From NCBI RefSeq assembly GCF_000004075.3, contig NC_026657.2, positions 5,146,001 through 5,210,000 on the forward strand: a stretch of DNA of 64,000 bases, written 5' to 3'. The DNA comes from Cucumis sativus (lineage: Eukaryota; Streptophyta; Magnoliopsida; Cucurbitales; Cucurbitaceae). Made by a program: the position numbers and the translations under genes. How positions within the stretch are numbered: the first letter of the stretch is position 1; each line of letters opens with the position of its first letter. Shown in pieces: positions 16,360-27,747 of this stretch. Under the pieces are notes generated by a model. That model was not told the origin of the DNA and did not search any database. It worked only from the letters and a program-made list of their open reading frames with translations.

Positions 16360-18703
16360 TCAGTCCACATCTTTTACTTCTGCTTCTATGTCAACAACTG
16401 CACCAGAAGTTTCCTTCCCTTCAATCAATCACAAGAGGTGGTTGGGTTTCGAGTAGGTTGAATATTTCTTTGGGGGGTGGGAAGATTGATTTAGTCCAGG
16501 AAGAATCTTACCTTTTCTTGGAGAAGTAAAGTCACTAAAAGCTTGTCCAAAGGTGGAAGAAGTTTTGTTGGAGAACTTCACTGAGTCCCTCACAAACTTG
16601 TCATCCACCACTGAATTTGTGAAGGAAGAATCAATATACACAAATAAATAAGAAGTTGTTATGCAGTATTCGATGTTCTTGCATATAAGGAAAAGGAAAA
16701 CGAAACAAACCAAACCATGATAAACTAACAGTTCACGATCCAACAACAATAAGAACTTGGGATCTATAAAAATTTGGTATTTACCAGAAAAAGGTTGGCT
16801 ACAAAAAGGGCACAGTTGCAGCTCTTCATTCAGAGTTGATCTGCAATATGGATGGTAAATGAAGTGTGCTAATCATTTCAAAATCGAGTAATCTCCTCAA
16901 ACGAGTTCTTTCAAGATCACTTACTTGAATATTTGAAATTCATTTCCACAGTTAGGGCACTGCAAATGCAAGACAAGAAGTGACAGCATGTCATTTAGAA
17001 GTTATATAGGCTCAAGATTTGAGGTTGAAAATGCAAAAGATATAATATAGACTAACATTGCTTTGAACTATATCGCGTCCTGCCCACCATATAAAAGCGG
17101 CCACTCCAACAATTGGTACAAGAACTGCAACAAGCTGAATGGCCATATATGTTAACAGATTAAACCAAGGCTCTAAAAGCTAAAACAAAAAGGAATTCAT
17201 CTTCCACCAGTTCTTGAATCCAAACAAAAGAGAGCTACATACACACATTTTTCTCCCACTAGAAACCAGTTTTCAAAGCCTGAGCCAGAGGAAGCAAATC
17301 AAAGATATTCCATCCAAAAACACAACTAAACTTCAGATTGGAGATATTCCATGCAAAACAAAACTAAATTTTATAAAAGAACTCGATAGCATATATCTAA
17401 AGGGAGGGATTGAAGTGAGCCACACTCTCTCAATCAACCTCTCAGCAAGAATGTTATATATACTTATGGTTCTTAAATCACCAATCATCTAAAAGCTTAA
17501 AAGCTCAAGCTAATGGGTAAGAATAAATTAAATATAATATCTAATACTTCATTCACTTGCAGACATGAAATATGAAGAATAGTCAAGCAAGTAAATATTA
17601 ATTGGGGAAGAAATAATATTGTAGAGGCTTGAATCCACGACATTCTGAAACAACCTATTTTGATATCATCTTAAATCACCTATTCACTTAAAAGCTTAAA
17701 CTAGTAGGTAATGATAAATTTAATATAATAGCTAACCATTCTCATTTTACTCTCCACAGCTATCAAAGAAAATGCCCTCTAATGTAAGGTGGAAAAGCTC
17801 CCCTTCCCCTTCCATCACAACTAAAAGGAAAATTTCTATGTTTCTTTTGAAAGTTTAAGAAATACAGAATAAGAACTAGTTATAGGGATTGTTGAAGTGT
17901 TGATATAATTAAATTATCACTTCATTAGTTTAAGTTGTTAGGTAAGTAAGTGATTTTGATATTCAATCCAAAAACAAAAATTGAATTTTATATCCAAGAT
18001 TGATGAACCCACCATCTTTGAGACATGCAGAGGATCTTATTGTCTTAATAAGATAAATGGACTACGTTGAACGCAGAATTGATAATACCAGCAAAATTAA
18101 AACAAAAAAGCAAGTAAAAGAATAGTGTCATTCAAATGTTCATCAATAATCACTAAAACTAAAACTGCTTAACACAAGCAAATCAAGTACATTTCACCCA
18201 GTTTTCCAAAGAGAAAAAACAGATCTTAAACTCCAGAAACAAAAGCAGAAGCAGAGAGAGAAAGGGAGAAGAAGAAGAAGAATACAGACCCAAATGGAAA
18301 CAATGGCATCCAAAACCCAGCCAAGCTGCCCTGTCACCGAGAGGTAAGTTAAGCCAGCAGCCAAAGCAATATTACCCACAAGCCTCGCAGTTGCCCCGTC
18401 GTCTCCGCCGTCACCACCGTCACCACCGTCACCACCGCCGCCGTTAAACCCAAAACCCTGGTTAAACCTTGCAACAATTAGCCGCCCTCTTTTTCCCTTA
18501 AACCCTCCATGCTTTCCAAAAACCCGTTGGTCAACCCAACCACCACCGGGAAACAACAATCTCCATCCATAAAACCTCAAACGAAGCCCACTTGGTTTGC
18601 AGAAGACAACCTTGGGAGGGGGAAGAGGATTGAATTTGGTGGGTTTGTTGCAGAAATTGTTGTGTAGTATGTTGAAGGTAGAAAATCTGATGAAACTTGT
18701 CAT
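16360..18703 (-). CDS. Predicted plastid membrane protein with CxxC zinc ribbon
   Basis: Six exons on the minus strand join in frame: 18,703-18,290, 17,134-17,057, 16,959-16,925, 16,840-16,785, 16,610-16,512 and 16,418-16,360, giving 246 residues. All introns are GT-AG (donors TGG|GTCTGT, AAT|GTTAGT, AA|GTAAGT, G|GTAAAT, G|GTAAGA). The first 80 residues are Ser/Arg/Asn-rich with few acids, as in a chloroplast transit peptide. A GGDGGDGGDGG linker (about 93-105) follows, then two hydrophobic segments (about 107-137 NIALAAGLTYLSVTGQ... and 139-155 LVAVLVPIVGVAAFIWW). Next come CPNCGNEF and, after a short spacer, CPFC, forming a four-cysteine zinc ribbon on the side after the second span. The tail is acidic. 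I do not recognise a named family. The layout suggests a thylakoid or envelope assembly or redox protein, but no function can be claimed. The first acceptor of exon 6 is the least certain join. Confidence 0.7.
17135..18289 (-). other. Intron 1 of the plastid protein gene
   Basis: A 1,155-bp AT-rich intron between the transit-peptide exon and the second membrane span. No internal coding signal stands out. Confidence 0.5.
18397..18440 (+). repeat. GTCACCACC trinucleotide-based repeat in coding exon
   Basis: Three to four imperfect copies of a nine-base unit on the plus strand encode GGD triplets on the minus strand in the linker of the plastid protein. Such repeats vary in copy number between accessions. 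Confidence 0.8.
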
Positions 18704-18983
18704 TTGGGAATGAAGGGAGTATTAGGAAGAAGGGTTTGAAATCTCAGTGGTGAAGAAGAAATTCATGGTGGATTATTGATTATCTGGTGTGAGTGTGAGT
18801 GAGAGTGAGATGCTATTGATGGTTCCGTATACGGCTGCCTCGTTATCCAGTGGCTTCTGTTGGTCCTTTTACAGAAACAAAATGAGGTTGGAATTCATAG
18901 CTAATACATTCACACATTGGCCCTTGAAAAATCAAAAGTTTATTTCTTGTCTATATAATATAACTTTCTATTCTAAAATCACC
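18704..18983. other. Upstream region of plastid gene and tRNA gene
   Basis: This short stretch separates the divergently placed plastid gene (minus) and tRNA-Phe (plus). A TATATAATATAAC segment at about 18,952-18,964 lies some 20-30 bases before the tRNA and resembles the TATA-like element usual upstream of plant tRNA genes. Confidence 0.4.
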
Positions 18984-18988
18984 GCGGG

Positions 18989-19031
<43 letters not shown>

Positions 19032-19056
19032 GCGTGTTCGATCCACGCTCACCGCA
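18984..19056 (+). tRNA. tRNA-Phe (GAA)
   Basis: A 73-base cloverleaf. The D-loop contains AGCTCAGTTGGGAGAGC, the anticodon arm is TCAGA-CTGAAGA-TCTGA with anticodon GAA, and the T-arm carries GTTCGATCC (B box). The acceptor stem GCGGGGA/TCACCGC has a single G-A opposition, and the discriminator base is A. There is no intron. This agrees with the common nuclear tRNA-Phe of land plants. A run of eight T (19,064-19,071) just downstream serves as the RNA polymerase III terminator. Confidence 0.97.
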
Positions 19057-19063
19057 TTTGCAA

Positions 19064-19071
19064 TTTTTTTT
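19064..19071 (+). terminator. Pol III T-run terminator of tRNA-Phe
   Basis: Eight consecutive T bases begin seven bases after the tRNA 3' end, the usual stop signal for RNA polymerase III. Confidence 0.85.
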
Positions 19072-19279
19072 CATTTTTCTTTTATAAATTTCACTAAATG
19101 TGTTTTGCATCTTCTCTTTTTTGGTGTACTCTACACGAAGCATTTGCATGGGGGCCATAGCTTAGCTTCTTATGCTATCTCTTCATTTTCTTTATATTTT
19201 TGGTTTTTCTAATCCGCCCTCTTGGTTTTCTAACATTATTCCATCTGAGCTGGGAGAGGTGGATAATTGTTCTTTTTAT

Positions 19280-19555
19280 TAGGGTGTGTTTGGAAGAGGA
19301 AAAGTGTTATGATAATATATGTTTGAGATTATAGTTATTGTTGGTAGTGTTATGGTAACATGCATGTGTTTGGGGGAATGAGATATGAATGATAATGTTA
19401 TGATAGTATGTGTTTGAGGGAGATATTATGATAGTAGTATTGTAATAATGTGTTTGGGGGAAGAATTATTATTGTAGTATTATTACAATATGCGTTTGGG
19501 GAAGAGTTATTGGTGTAGTATTATGATAATATACATTTGGAGGGAGGATTATGAG
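19280..19555 (+). repeat. Degenerate tandem repeat rich in GTGTTTGGGG
   Basis: A phrase of the type TATTATGATAATAT(G/A)TGTTTGGGGGA(A)GA recurs about five times at intervals of roughly 50-65 bases with many differences. The opening GGGTGTGTTTGGAAGAGG is common at the ends of plant non-autonomous DNA elements. The origin was not determined. Confidence 0.5.
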
Positions 19556-19965
19556 ATTTTTAGATTTTTTTTATAAAATAATTAATATTGATATATGTAT
19601 TAATAATAAATCATATTGTTTTTTAAATAAATAATATTAATATATGTAATTATAATAAAACATATTATTTTTTTCAACACGATTTGCAATTTTTCGTTAT
19701 AGACTCGAGATTAGTGAAACATTTGTTTTATAAAGAGCTTAGCGTGAGAGGTCTTTAAAATCAAATTTTTTTCCATCGTAAATTAGTTAGAGCACTGAAC
19801 TAAAAACAATGCGCTAAATGGAATTGGAAAAACCAAGTTCAATACATACTAGGGTTAACATAATAGTCCAATAGCCATAAAACATAGATAAAAATACGAA
19901 AAAGCATTCAATACGCATATTAAAACAACAGACGAGTAAGAGAATGGAATATATTGCAAACAAGT

Positions 19966-20216
19966 TAAGGTTTTTCTTTCAGAATGACACTACAGAATGA
20001 GAACTTCATTTCGTGGGGTATATTGAGGAATTCTTTCATGTCTTCGACGTTGTGCATCAATATACGCAATAAGCGACACCTATCGATCATAGTCAGCTCC
20101 GATATGGTTTGTAACTGGACAACGACCTCTTGTCGTGTTGTGCTCGCATCTTGTAACTTGAGGATGAATCCGTCTGTAATGTGATTTAGTTGTTCATTGC
20201 TCTACTGAATTGCATT
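19966..20216 (-). pseudogene. Decayed Myb/SANT-like transposon-associated protein, C-terminal part
   Basis: Reading the minus strand from about 20,216 to the TAA at 19,966 gives a protein-like stretch with one internal TAG: SNEQLNHITDGFILKLQD, then VVVQLQTISELTMIDRCRL, HNVEDMKEFLNIPHEMK and FCSVILKEKP. This pattern (QL..I..L...DR.R.+.IL..+...M..FL.+P...K...C) is how the C-terminal tail of plant Myb/SANT-like proteins linked to PIF/Harbinger-type transposons reads. Only about 80 residues survive, and the frame ends about ten bases from a CACTA terminus. Family assignment by memory, moderate. Confidence 0.45.
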
Positions 20217-20225
20217 GCGAACTAC

Positions 20226-21080
20226 CACTACTATAAATTTGGTCTTTCTTGACGCACACAAATTTTGATTTCTTGATGGTCATGGCAAAGAACCATCAAG
20301 AAAAATATTTTCTTGATACAATGTTTATCTTGATGGTCATGTGCGTCAAGAAAAGTCCTCTTACTTTGTTGAAGAAATACGAAAAACATAAAAAATGTGG
20401 ATTCTTGATTTTCTTGATGGACAAAGTTTTCTTAGTTTTGTTGATGGTGCACAAATGTCAAGAAAACTATTTCTCGATGGACAAAAAACATTAAGGATAA
20501 TATATTAGTTGATTGACAATACCCATCGAGTTCGTTAGATTTTCATGATGGACGAGGCCCATCAAATGATGAATTTTCTTGATTTGCAATGACTATCACC
20601 GAAAAAAATTAATATATTTGTTTTGGATTTTTTGATGTGTCTAGGGTTTCTTGATAGACAAATACCATAAGAAGATAATGAAAAAAGTCAATCAAGAAAA
20701 ATGATGTCTTAACAGGTATTGCCCATTAAGAAAAAAAATTTGGATAATTATAATTGATGACCATTTTATGAATAATAATTAAAGATATAACCGCATTTAA
20801 AAAAAATTGCAAATATAGCAAAATTATCGGGGATAGACTTGTATCGCTGATAAATTTGTATGATCTATCAATGATAGATCAATATTTACAACATGGTCTA
20901 TCGATGATAAACTTCTATCATTGATAGAATTTGACAAATTTTGCTGTATTTGCAATTCTTTTAAAACGTTGCTATATACTTAATTATTTTATATCTAACG
21001 GCTAAATTTGCAACTATCCCAAAAAATTATAATTTTGGGTTTATGATAAGATCATGGGCAATGTCCATCAAGAAAAAACT
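20226..21080 (+). mobile_element. CACTA-type (En/Spm) element, one end
   Basis: CACTACTATAAATTTGG at 20,226 is a good CACTA-superfamily terminus. After it the decamer TTCTTGATGG and its complement CCATCAAGAA appear many times in both orientations from about 20,245 to 20,745 and again near 21,065-21,095. Arrays of short direct and inverted motifs in the subterminal region are characteristic of CACTA elements, where they bind the transposase. No transposase coding and no matching inverted terminus (TAGTG) is visible in the window, so this is an element end or a truncated or deleted copy. A MITE (20,794-20,968) sits inside it. Confidence 0.5.
20794..20968. repeat. Hairpin MITE with ATTTTGCTATATTTGC inverted ends
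   Basis: The left end TTGCAAATATAGCAAAATT is matched, inverted with few mismatches, by AAATTTTGCTGTATTTGCAA on the right, with ends about 30 bases long. The core is made of nested palindromes around TCTATCATTGATAGA. A relative with the same ends and core lies at 58,463-58,655, so this is a dispersed family. Confidence 0.65.
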
Positions 21081-21381
21081 ATTTTTCAAGAAGCACAAAA
21101 TTCGGATCTTACAAGAAGTCTATCATTGATAGATTGCTTTTATAAAAGTCTATCATTGATAAACACTTTTTTCTAATTGATTGCAAGTATAACAAAAATT
21201 TCCTCTAACCCTTATAGCCCATAAAAAATGTACAAAAAAAATAATTGAATACATGAAATTTCCATTTTTTAAAGTCAGTCATTGATAGACCTGATAACAA
21301 TATATCATTAATAAACTCATTTTTATAGAAAACTACCATTGATACCATACTATCATCATCAATATTTTTGTATCACAAATA
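20969..21381. other. Repeat-derived filler with TCTATCATTGATAGA palindromes
   Basis: Contains the remaining CACTA-like motifs to about 21,095 and several further copies of the TCTATCATTGATAGA core (near 21,119 and 21,154), which are also present in the MITE. No gene. Confidence 0.4.
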
Positions 21382-23335
21382 ATGTCACGCCCCCACCCAA
21401 AACACGTCCTTCCCTCGCGTTCCCAAGAGTGAACACGACTTGGACAATTTCAATGCCTCTAACGAGGTGCCAGAAAGTTCGAAACTTAAACTTAGTTTTT
21501 ACTAGAATTTAAACTTCAATTGAATTTTTCTTCGCAGTATGAGAACGCAACACTTAAGAACTTAACACGTTATTAATTCCTTAACAAACTCAGTACAAAT
21601 ACAAGGCTATGCTAAAAACCTTAAAGCTTCTAAACTTAAACTCCAACTTGTCCAACTCTTTTTTCTTGACACAACACAGTGGGTCGCCTTCACAATGTGG
21701 CCTCCTCATTTTGCTTACCTGGGAAAGGAAAACTTAAAACGTAAGTGACATTTTAGGAAAACCTTTGAGTGAAAAACAAGTACGTGTGTAAATTCATTTT
21801 GCAAGATTAAGTTCACAATGCCTCATCATGTGCTAAAAACAACGAACACCACATTAGCCTCTACTTATCTCTTTCGCCTAGACATGGAACCATCCCCCCA
21901 CACATAGACTACTATGATGGCTCATTTGATCAACAACATCCTTAGAGATTTACATGTTCGATTCTAGTTACTCAGGTGGTCAACTCGAATGTAGATCTCT
22001 CAACACATCCAATATAATGACGTTTTCACCATGTGGACCACTCAATGCATGGTTGCCTATACTCTTATGTGCACATAATAGCTAGCTCATAATAGGAATA
22101 AATATAATGATTTACTCGCATAGAAACATTTCATACAAGCAACATAAAATGAAACTCATTAACTTAGAAACATACTTTCAAATGGTCATGTTTTTCTTAT
22201 AAACCATAAATAAGATTATAACATGAATTGTACTATACATAACATAACATGACTTAGAAAAAGATAATCTTTAGAAACTTTTGTTCTTTCTTTGAAAGGG
22301 TCACCACAAAAATTAAATGTTTCCTCCTAGCTCTATTCTAAATTTCCTTCTTCTTCTCCTTTTTGGGTGCATTTTTTATAGAGTTTCAATACTTAGAACT
22401 TCGTTATAACTTCCCTGGAACTCTTAAGATCCATTTATACTAATTCTAAATTGGATTAGTCATCTTTAAACTCATCTTAGCTTGTCAGCTCCAACTTAGT
22501 GTCTTACATGTGTAAGTTTAATATCTTCTCTAATTAAGTTTAATCCTAACCTTAAGATGTGTTTAGTTAACTAGTTTCGATTAATGAGTCGTCTTCCTTC
22601 CCTCGCTTGGCTCGTCTTCACCTTGCTCATCACTTGGTACTTGGTTAAGTGTTCACTACCGCCTAACTTTCTTCTTGTCTAGTTCTTCCTCGCTTAGCTC
22701 AAAACACTTACTAAACTTCCATTCTCATGTTATCTTGTCTTAGCACGTCGCCTATCTTTATTATGCATATTTCCCTTCCCTGCATCACCTAGCAAGAACG
22801 CATGCTCCCTTCTCACAACACGTCATTCTTATATGCTTTGTCCCATATCATTCCACCAGCATACACTCTCTACATGACTGCCTTTACTCATTATGTGCAC
22901 ATAAAAACTAGTCCATTGATAGGAAAATGACTAATGGTTTGAACACAATTTCATATTCATTTTAAACACATAAAGCATAACATAAATTTTCATTCAAAAT
23001 CTATTTGAAAACATTCATGTATGAAATATTAATACAAATCAGTATAACATTAAAGCTTTTAAAATCTAATAAAATTTTAGAAAATTACTCACTGTTTAAA
23101 TTCCCTTTCTAAGAATGTTCAGCCTTCCTTTGCAACGCTTTTGATCTCTTAGTTTTTCTCTTTGTAAAATCTCAGATGACATCCTTTCTTTTTGTCTTCT
23201 TCTCTTATTTATATTAGTCCTAAGTTGGATTAGTCATTTTTTAAACTTTTATAATTTCATCATCTCCTTCTTAACTAAAACCTAAGTCTTTGCATCCCAT
23301 GACTCCTAGAAAATCACCCCACTGAAGTAATTAAC
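21382..23335. repeat. Non-coding repeat block beginning TGTCACGCC, possible LTR-type or TRIM remnant
   Basis: Composition changes sharply at TGTCACGCCCCCACCC. The block is C/T-rich on this strand and has no long open frame. Two related halves are visible: the phrase TATGTGCACATAA followed by (T/A)A(A/G)CTAG near 22,069-22,084 recurs near 22,896-22,915, each followed by AAATTTCATAC-like text and a CTTTCTAA...CCTTC segment. The TGT start and non-coding character fit a solo LTR or a short non-autonomous retroelement. I could not fix the other end or a target duplication. Confidence 0.35.
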
Positions 23336-23339
23336 CTTG

Positions 23340-23515
23340 AGAACCTCTTTAATTTTCTACATGATTGTTTAACCTGTTACACGATTGTCTACCTTCTTAT
23401 ACAATCGTTCAGTCTCTTATACAATCATTCTATCTCGTTTACACAATCTTTATCCCTTTTTTTCCTTATAAGATCGTCTAGCTATTTTACACAATCGTTT
23501 AACCAAATTAGGAAC
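23340..23515. repeat. Degenerate minisatellite, unit about 22 bases (TTACACGATCGTCTA...)
   Basis: Seven or so imperfect copies of a unit like TTACACAATCGTTTA(A/G)CC follow each other with spacing of 20-26 bases. Individual copies differ at several positions, so the array is old. Confidence 0.6.
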
Positions 23516-26500
23516 GGATCTCACAAAATTCCAACAAACATGATGAGTGTTTGGTTAAAAAGATGACAAATAAAATCACACTAGATTTTTTCCATTTGAA
23601 ATCAAGACTGTTTTTGAAATAAACAAAAAATAATAATAATGTTGGCTATACTTGTAATTTGTTTTAAAAATTGTTGTATCACTAACTAGTTTTTCTAAAA
23701 ATGCTACTCATTGCAATTATCCTTAAACACAAGGGTATTTTACACGTCATTAAAAACTCTCTATATATACTTTTTAATTAAATTTAATTTTAACTTGTTT
23801 CTTGATGTTATATTTAAGAAGTAAAATTTACATGGAATATAACTTTTAAGTACCAAATATTAAAAAATTACTATAAATATTATACATAATATAGGGTATA
23901 ATATAGATGTTCATGATTAACATGTAATGACCGAGTGTCATTCTCGTTGCCCACGTGTATTAGTACATGTGACTATATGTTGTATGAAAATACATGCTAT
24001 TTGCACGAAGCTTTTGAATAAACGTGTTTTGTGGAGTTAAATTTGTGTTGGTATGTAGATTATGATGTGACCCTATAATTCTCTCTTCATTGAATGTCTA
24101 TGCTTGATTTGAGGAAATAGAGCACGTGATGCTTGAAGTTAGAGTCTTGGAAGAAAGCTTGTATCTTCAAAAAAACTTCAATACTTGATAGTGGTCGACT
24201 TTAGAAGTTAGAGAGTCTTCTGGTTCTTGAGAGAATTCTCTCCAAATCTTATGGAATAAAAATTTATGTCCTCCTAAATGAAAAGAACTCCTCTATTTAT
24301 AAAGTTGATCTCCATCAGCTCGGCTGGTTCATGGATCAGACCCACAAACACAACCACATGAATTTAGGTCATATTTAACATTAGAGCTAAATTAAACTCT
24401 TTGTTTTTCTTAATTGAACTCCCAATTCCAATTTATTTGGTGTTAGATTAATTGGAATTGGAAGTTAATAAATTTATTTTGGAATTTGGTTTGAGAATGT
24501 TATTAATTATATAGTTTTGGTTATATATATTTAATAAGTAGAAAATTAATGATTATATATTATTGTATAATTATTGGAAAAAGAAGTTAACATCCCAAAT
24601 TTTAAGAATTTTTTTATTAATTATGTTAAATTATTTGAGTATTATATTGGGAATTGAAGCTAAAATTGAATTATTGGATTAAGATAATTGACGTTGGAAT
24701 TTATGTATTTTTTTTAAAATAACTAGTTTATCGGAGAGGATTTAGTTAATTAAAAGAATTAAGAATCTGACTTTTGAGATCCTGTAAGAAAAATGTTTTT
24801 GGTGGAATTGGAATTATGTATGATATTAATTATTTGGTTTTGTAAATAATTAATATGAAAAAATAAAAGTGAATTAATGATGAAATATAATTATAATTGT
24901 TGGAATATAAGATAATTAATTGCACATGTTTGAGGTAGGTTTTACCTATAAAAGTTAAAAGTTTTGATAAATTAATTTTTGGATTCTTTTCATCCAAGGT
25001 TTAATTGGCTAAAATTTTTGGAGATTTTTCTATATATTGTTGAATTGGATAATTCTTTTGTAATTTTTGGTTAATTCTCTCTAATGTTTAAATTTGAAAA
25101 ATTTTCCAATCAAACCTGATTTGGTTTCGACCTTAAATTTTGGATAACTTAAATTGGAAAAATTGAGAGGTTGGCCGGTATCTTTTTTATTAAGTAAGTT
25201 ATTAAAATTTGCCCTTTTTGTTTAGGATTAAATCAACCGAGGAAAATTTACTATCAACCAAGAATTATTTTCAACTAATCTTAGATAAAAGATTATACTA
25301 CTGAACTTTCAAACACGAATTTAAGAACTTGCATGTATTTATTATTATGCATTGATGGGAGCTAAAATGTCTAATATGATGTTATAGTTGATGATTGATA
25401 TTGTATTATGATTATGCATGTTATATGGATTACATGATTATAGACTTTATGACTAATGATTCATGTCATGTTTATGTTGATTGTTACATGCTTTTGAATT
25501 TATACCCCACATCTAATATGTATTGTGTTCCTACTTATGGAGTCACTCGCGTGACTAACACATGCTTATACCAAAATAGAGTTGTTAGTCATGCGTGGAT
25601 GCGGTAAGAAATTTATAAACTTTACCACTTTCAAATTTCCTATAGTTCTCGTATATTTTATTTTATTTTATTTATTTCCGGGATTATTTCTCTACATGTT
25701 GGCTTCTAAAATTATTATGCTATTTTTAATTTCTATGAAACATTTTATTTGCAAAAAACCTAGAAAGTACCTCTTTTTTTATTCTTCTCTTTTTCATTTT
25801 TATGTTTTTATTTTTAAATATACACACATATATACATAGGTACGCATAATAGAAAAATTGTGTGAAACACCCAATGTTCTATTTTTAAATATTTGTCACC
25901 CACCTCCATTTTTCTTCTGTTTGTTTAGTTGAAATTATGGTAGAGATTTAGAAGACACCATAAATTTTATTTTATTGAGATAGATAGAGAGTATAAAAAA
26001 ATAAAGCAAGAATTTTAGTAATTTAGTTGAAGGTATGTTGAATTTGAGTGGATGTTGCGTTGTGTGGTTGTTTTTCTGCTGTCTCTCTGTGGAGTATGTT
26101 TTACTTTATCTCGATCGAGTTGTTGAATGATGTCTTTGGTTTCGTCCTTTTGTGGATTTGGTGTTGCGCCCTCTTTTGTTTTTGTTATTTTCTTTTATTT
26201 GTTTTTGGCCATTCCTTCCTACCTTTTCTAAGTTTTGTTGTTATTAGTTTATTTGTTTCTGTGGCCGGAGGGCCAACCTAACCTTTCTTTTTTCTTTTGT
26301 GGTAAAAAACTGGGGACTACGAACTCTTCATTACTTTTTAAAAACAGGTTGATGTGACACAAAATAAATATGATCAAAGTTTCTCATGATCTCATCATAC
26401 TTTTCTATTTCATAAGAAAAATATCTAGTAATGCTATACTCTACTTTTCTCCTCCTTTATTTAACTTGTCTATATATTCACTTATTTAATTAACGGAACC

Positions 26501-26680
26501 TCAATATTAGCTTTTAAATACTATTGTTTGTGACAATTATAACAATTAATTTGGCATGATCCACAAGTCTGATCGTTTTCCAAAGCATCCAACATATAAA
26601 AGGAAACAAAATAACAATAACAATGCATGAAAGCCATTTGTTGATCCTCTACACAACTGTTGAGTTTTTTACTGCATATA
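23516..26680. other. AT-rich intergenic DNA, no gene seen
   Basis: No protein-like frame. The part 24,020-24,420 (including CTCTATTTATAAAG near 24,291 and a Ser/Leu-poor text) resembles decayed copia-type LTR DNA but lacks definable ends. The stretch 25,660-26,330 is T-rich. The last 150 bases upstream of 26,760 (TATATATC near 26,677) may be promoter for the following gene. Confidence 0.45.
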
Positions 26681-26759
26681 TATCTCATTCTTTACAACAC
26701 AAAAATGATTTCTTTAATTTGGAACTACAAGCAAAATAAAGGCTAAAGAAATTAAAGCC

Positions 26760-27747
26760 ATGGTTAAGGAGGTTGAAGCTGAGGCAAAAGTTGGGGTTGG
26801 AATTGAAACTCTTTGGAAAGCTTTGGTTAAAGACTTGAGATTTATTGTTCCAAAGCTCATGCCCAACACTGTTGAAAAAGTTGAGCTCATTCATGGAGAT
26901 GGTGGTCTTGGCTCTGTCTTGCTCTTCCATCTTGTTCATGGTGAGTCAGTTGATCTGGTTTTTTTCCTTTCTACACCTAATTTCTTTACTGCTTTCATCT
27001 AATTAATATTTGTCAATCCGCCTGGGTACTAGATTAGATTTTAGCTGTTATTAAATTTTCCCCAAATAAAAAAATTCTCAAATTTTATTAATTAGCATGA
27101 ACTTAATTAATGTTTCCAGTATATATAAAAAATAAAAACTATGATATTAATCCAAAAACCAAATGATCTAATGCTATGAATGTAAAATGGGTTTTAAAGT
27201 GGGAAACATAGTTTAGAAAGAAAAAAAAAAGTAATTAGAATATGATTTTGATTCTTAATACTGTAAAATTTCTTCCATATGATAAAATTTCGAACTAAAT
27301 CTAAATTTTGTCATATTTGCAAATTTTTTTATTTTACTATATCTCCAAATCTTTGTATCCTTGTTGAAAAAAATAAATTTTGGGTAGATAATCCAAATAT
27401 TGAAAGGATGATTTGAGAGAGTATTGAAAAAGAAGAATATGATATTTGCAGATGAGGAGATGATGAAAAGGCAAAAGGAAAAGATAGTAAAACTTGATGA
27501 AACAAAGCATGAATTTGGGATAGAAGTGATGGAAGGAAACATATTGAAAAGAGGGTTTCGTTCTTTCAACACAACGTTCAGACTTTCTTCCATCAGTGAA
27601 AAGGAAACCCTCGTGGATTTCAAAGTTGTTTATGAAACTGAACTGAGTGATGATGAAGTTGAACAAACTCACTTGGAGAAAATGGCAACTTCCACAGCTC
27701 TTTCTTTTTTCCAACTCTTGGAAAACTTTCTTCTTCATTCATCATGA
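26760..27747 (+). CDS. Phytohormone-binding protein-like (CSBP/PhBP, Bet v 1 superfamily), copy 1
   Basis: Two exons: 26,760-26,940 and 27,452-27,747, joined through a phase-1 GT-AG intron of 511 bases (CATG|GTGAGT ... TTTGCAG|AT), giving 158 residues. The protein starts MVKE and continues with a LWKALVKDL helix, VPKLMPN, VEKVELIHGDGGLGSV (strand and glycine loop), then KLDETKHEFGIEVMEGNIL, a TTFRLS strand, KETLVDFKVVYE and a long C-terminal helix ending QLLENFLLHSS. This arrangement and length match legume cytokinin-specific/phytohormone-binding proteins of the Bet v 1 fold, small cytosolic proteins with a hydrophobic cavity for cytokinin or gibberellin-like ligands. The glycine loop is intact and no stop interrupts the frame. 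Which ligand is bound cannot be read from sequence. An inverted paralogue lies at 56,176-57,435. Confidence 0.88.
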
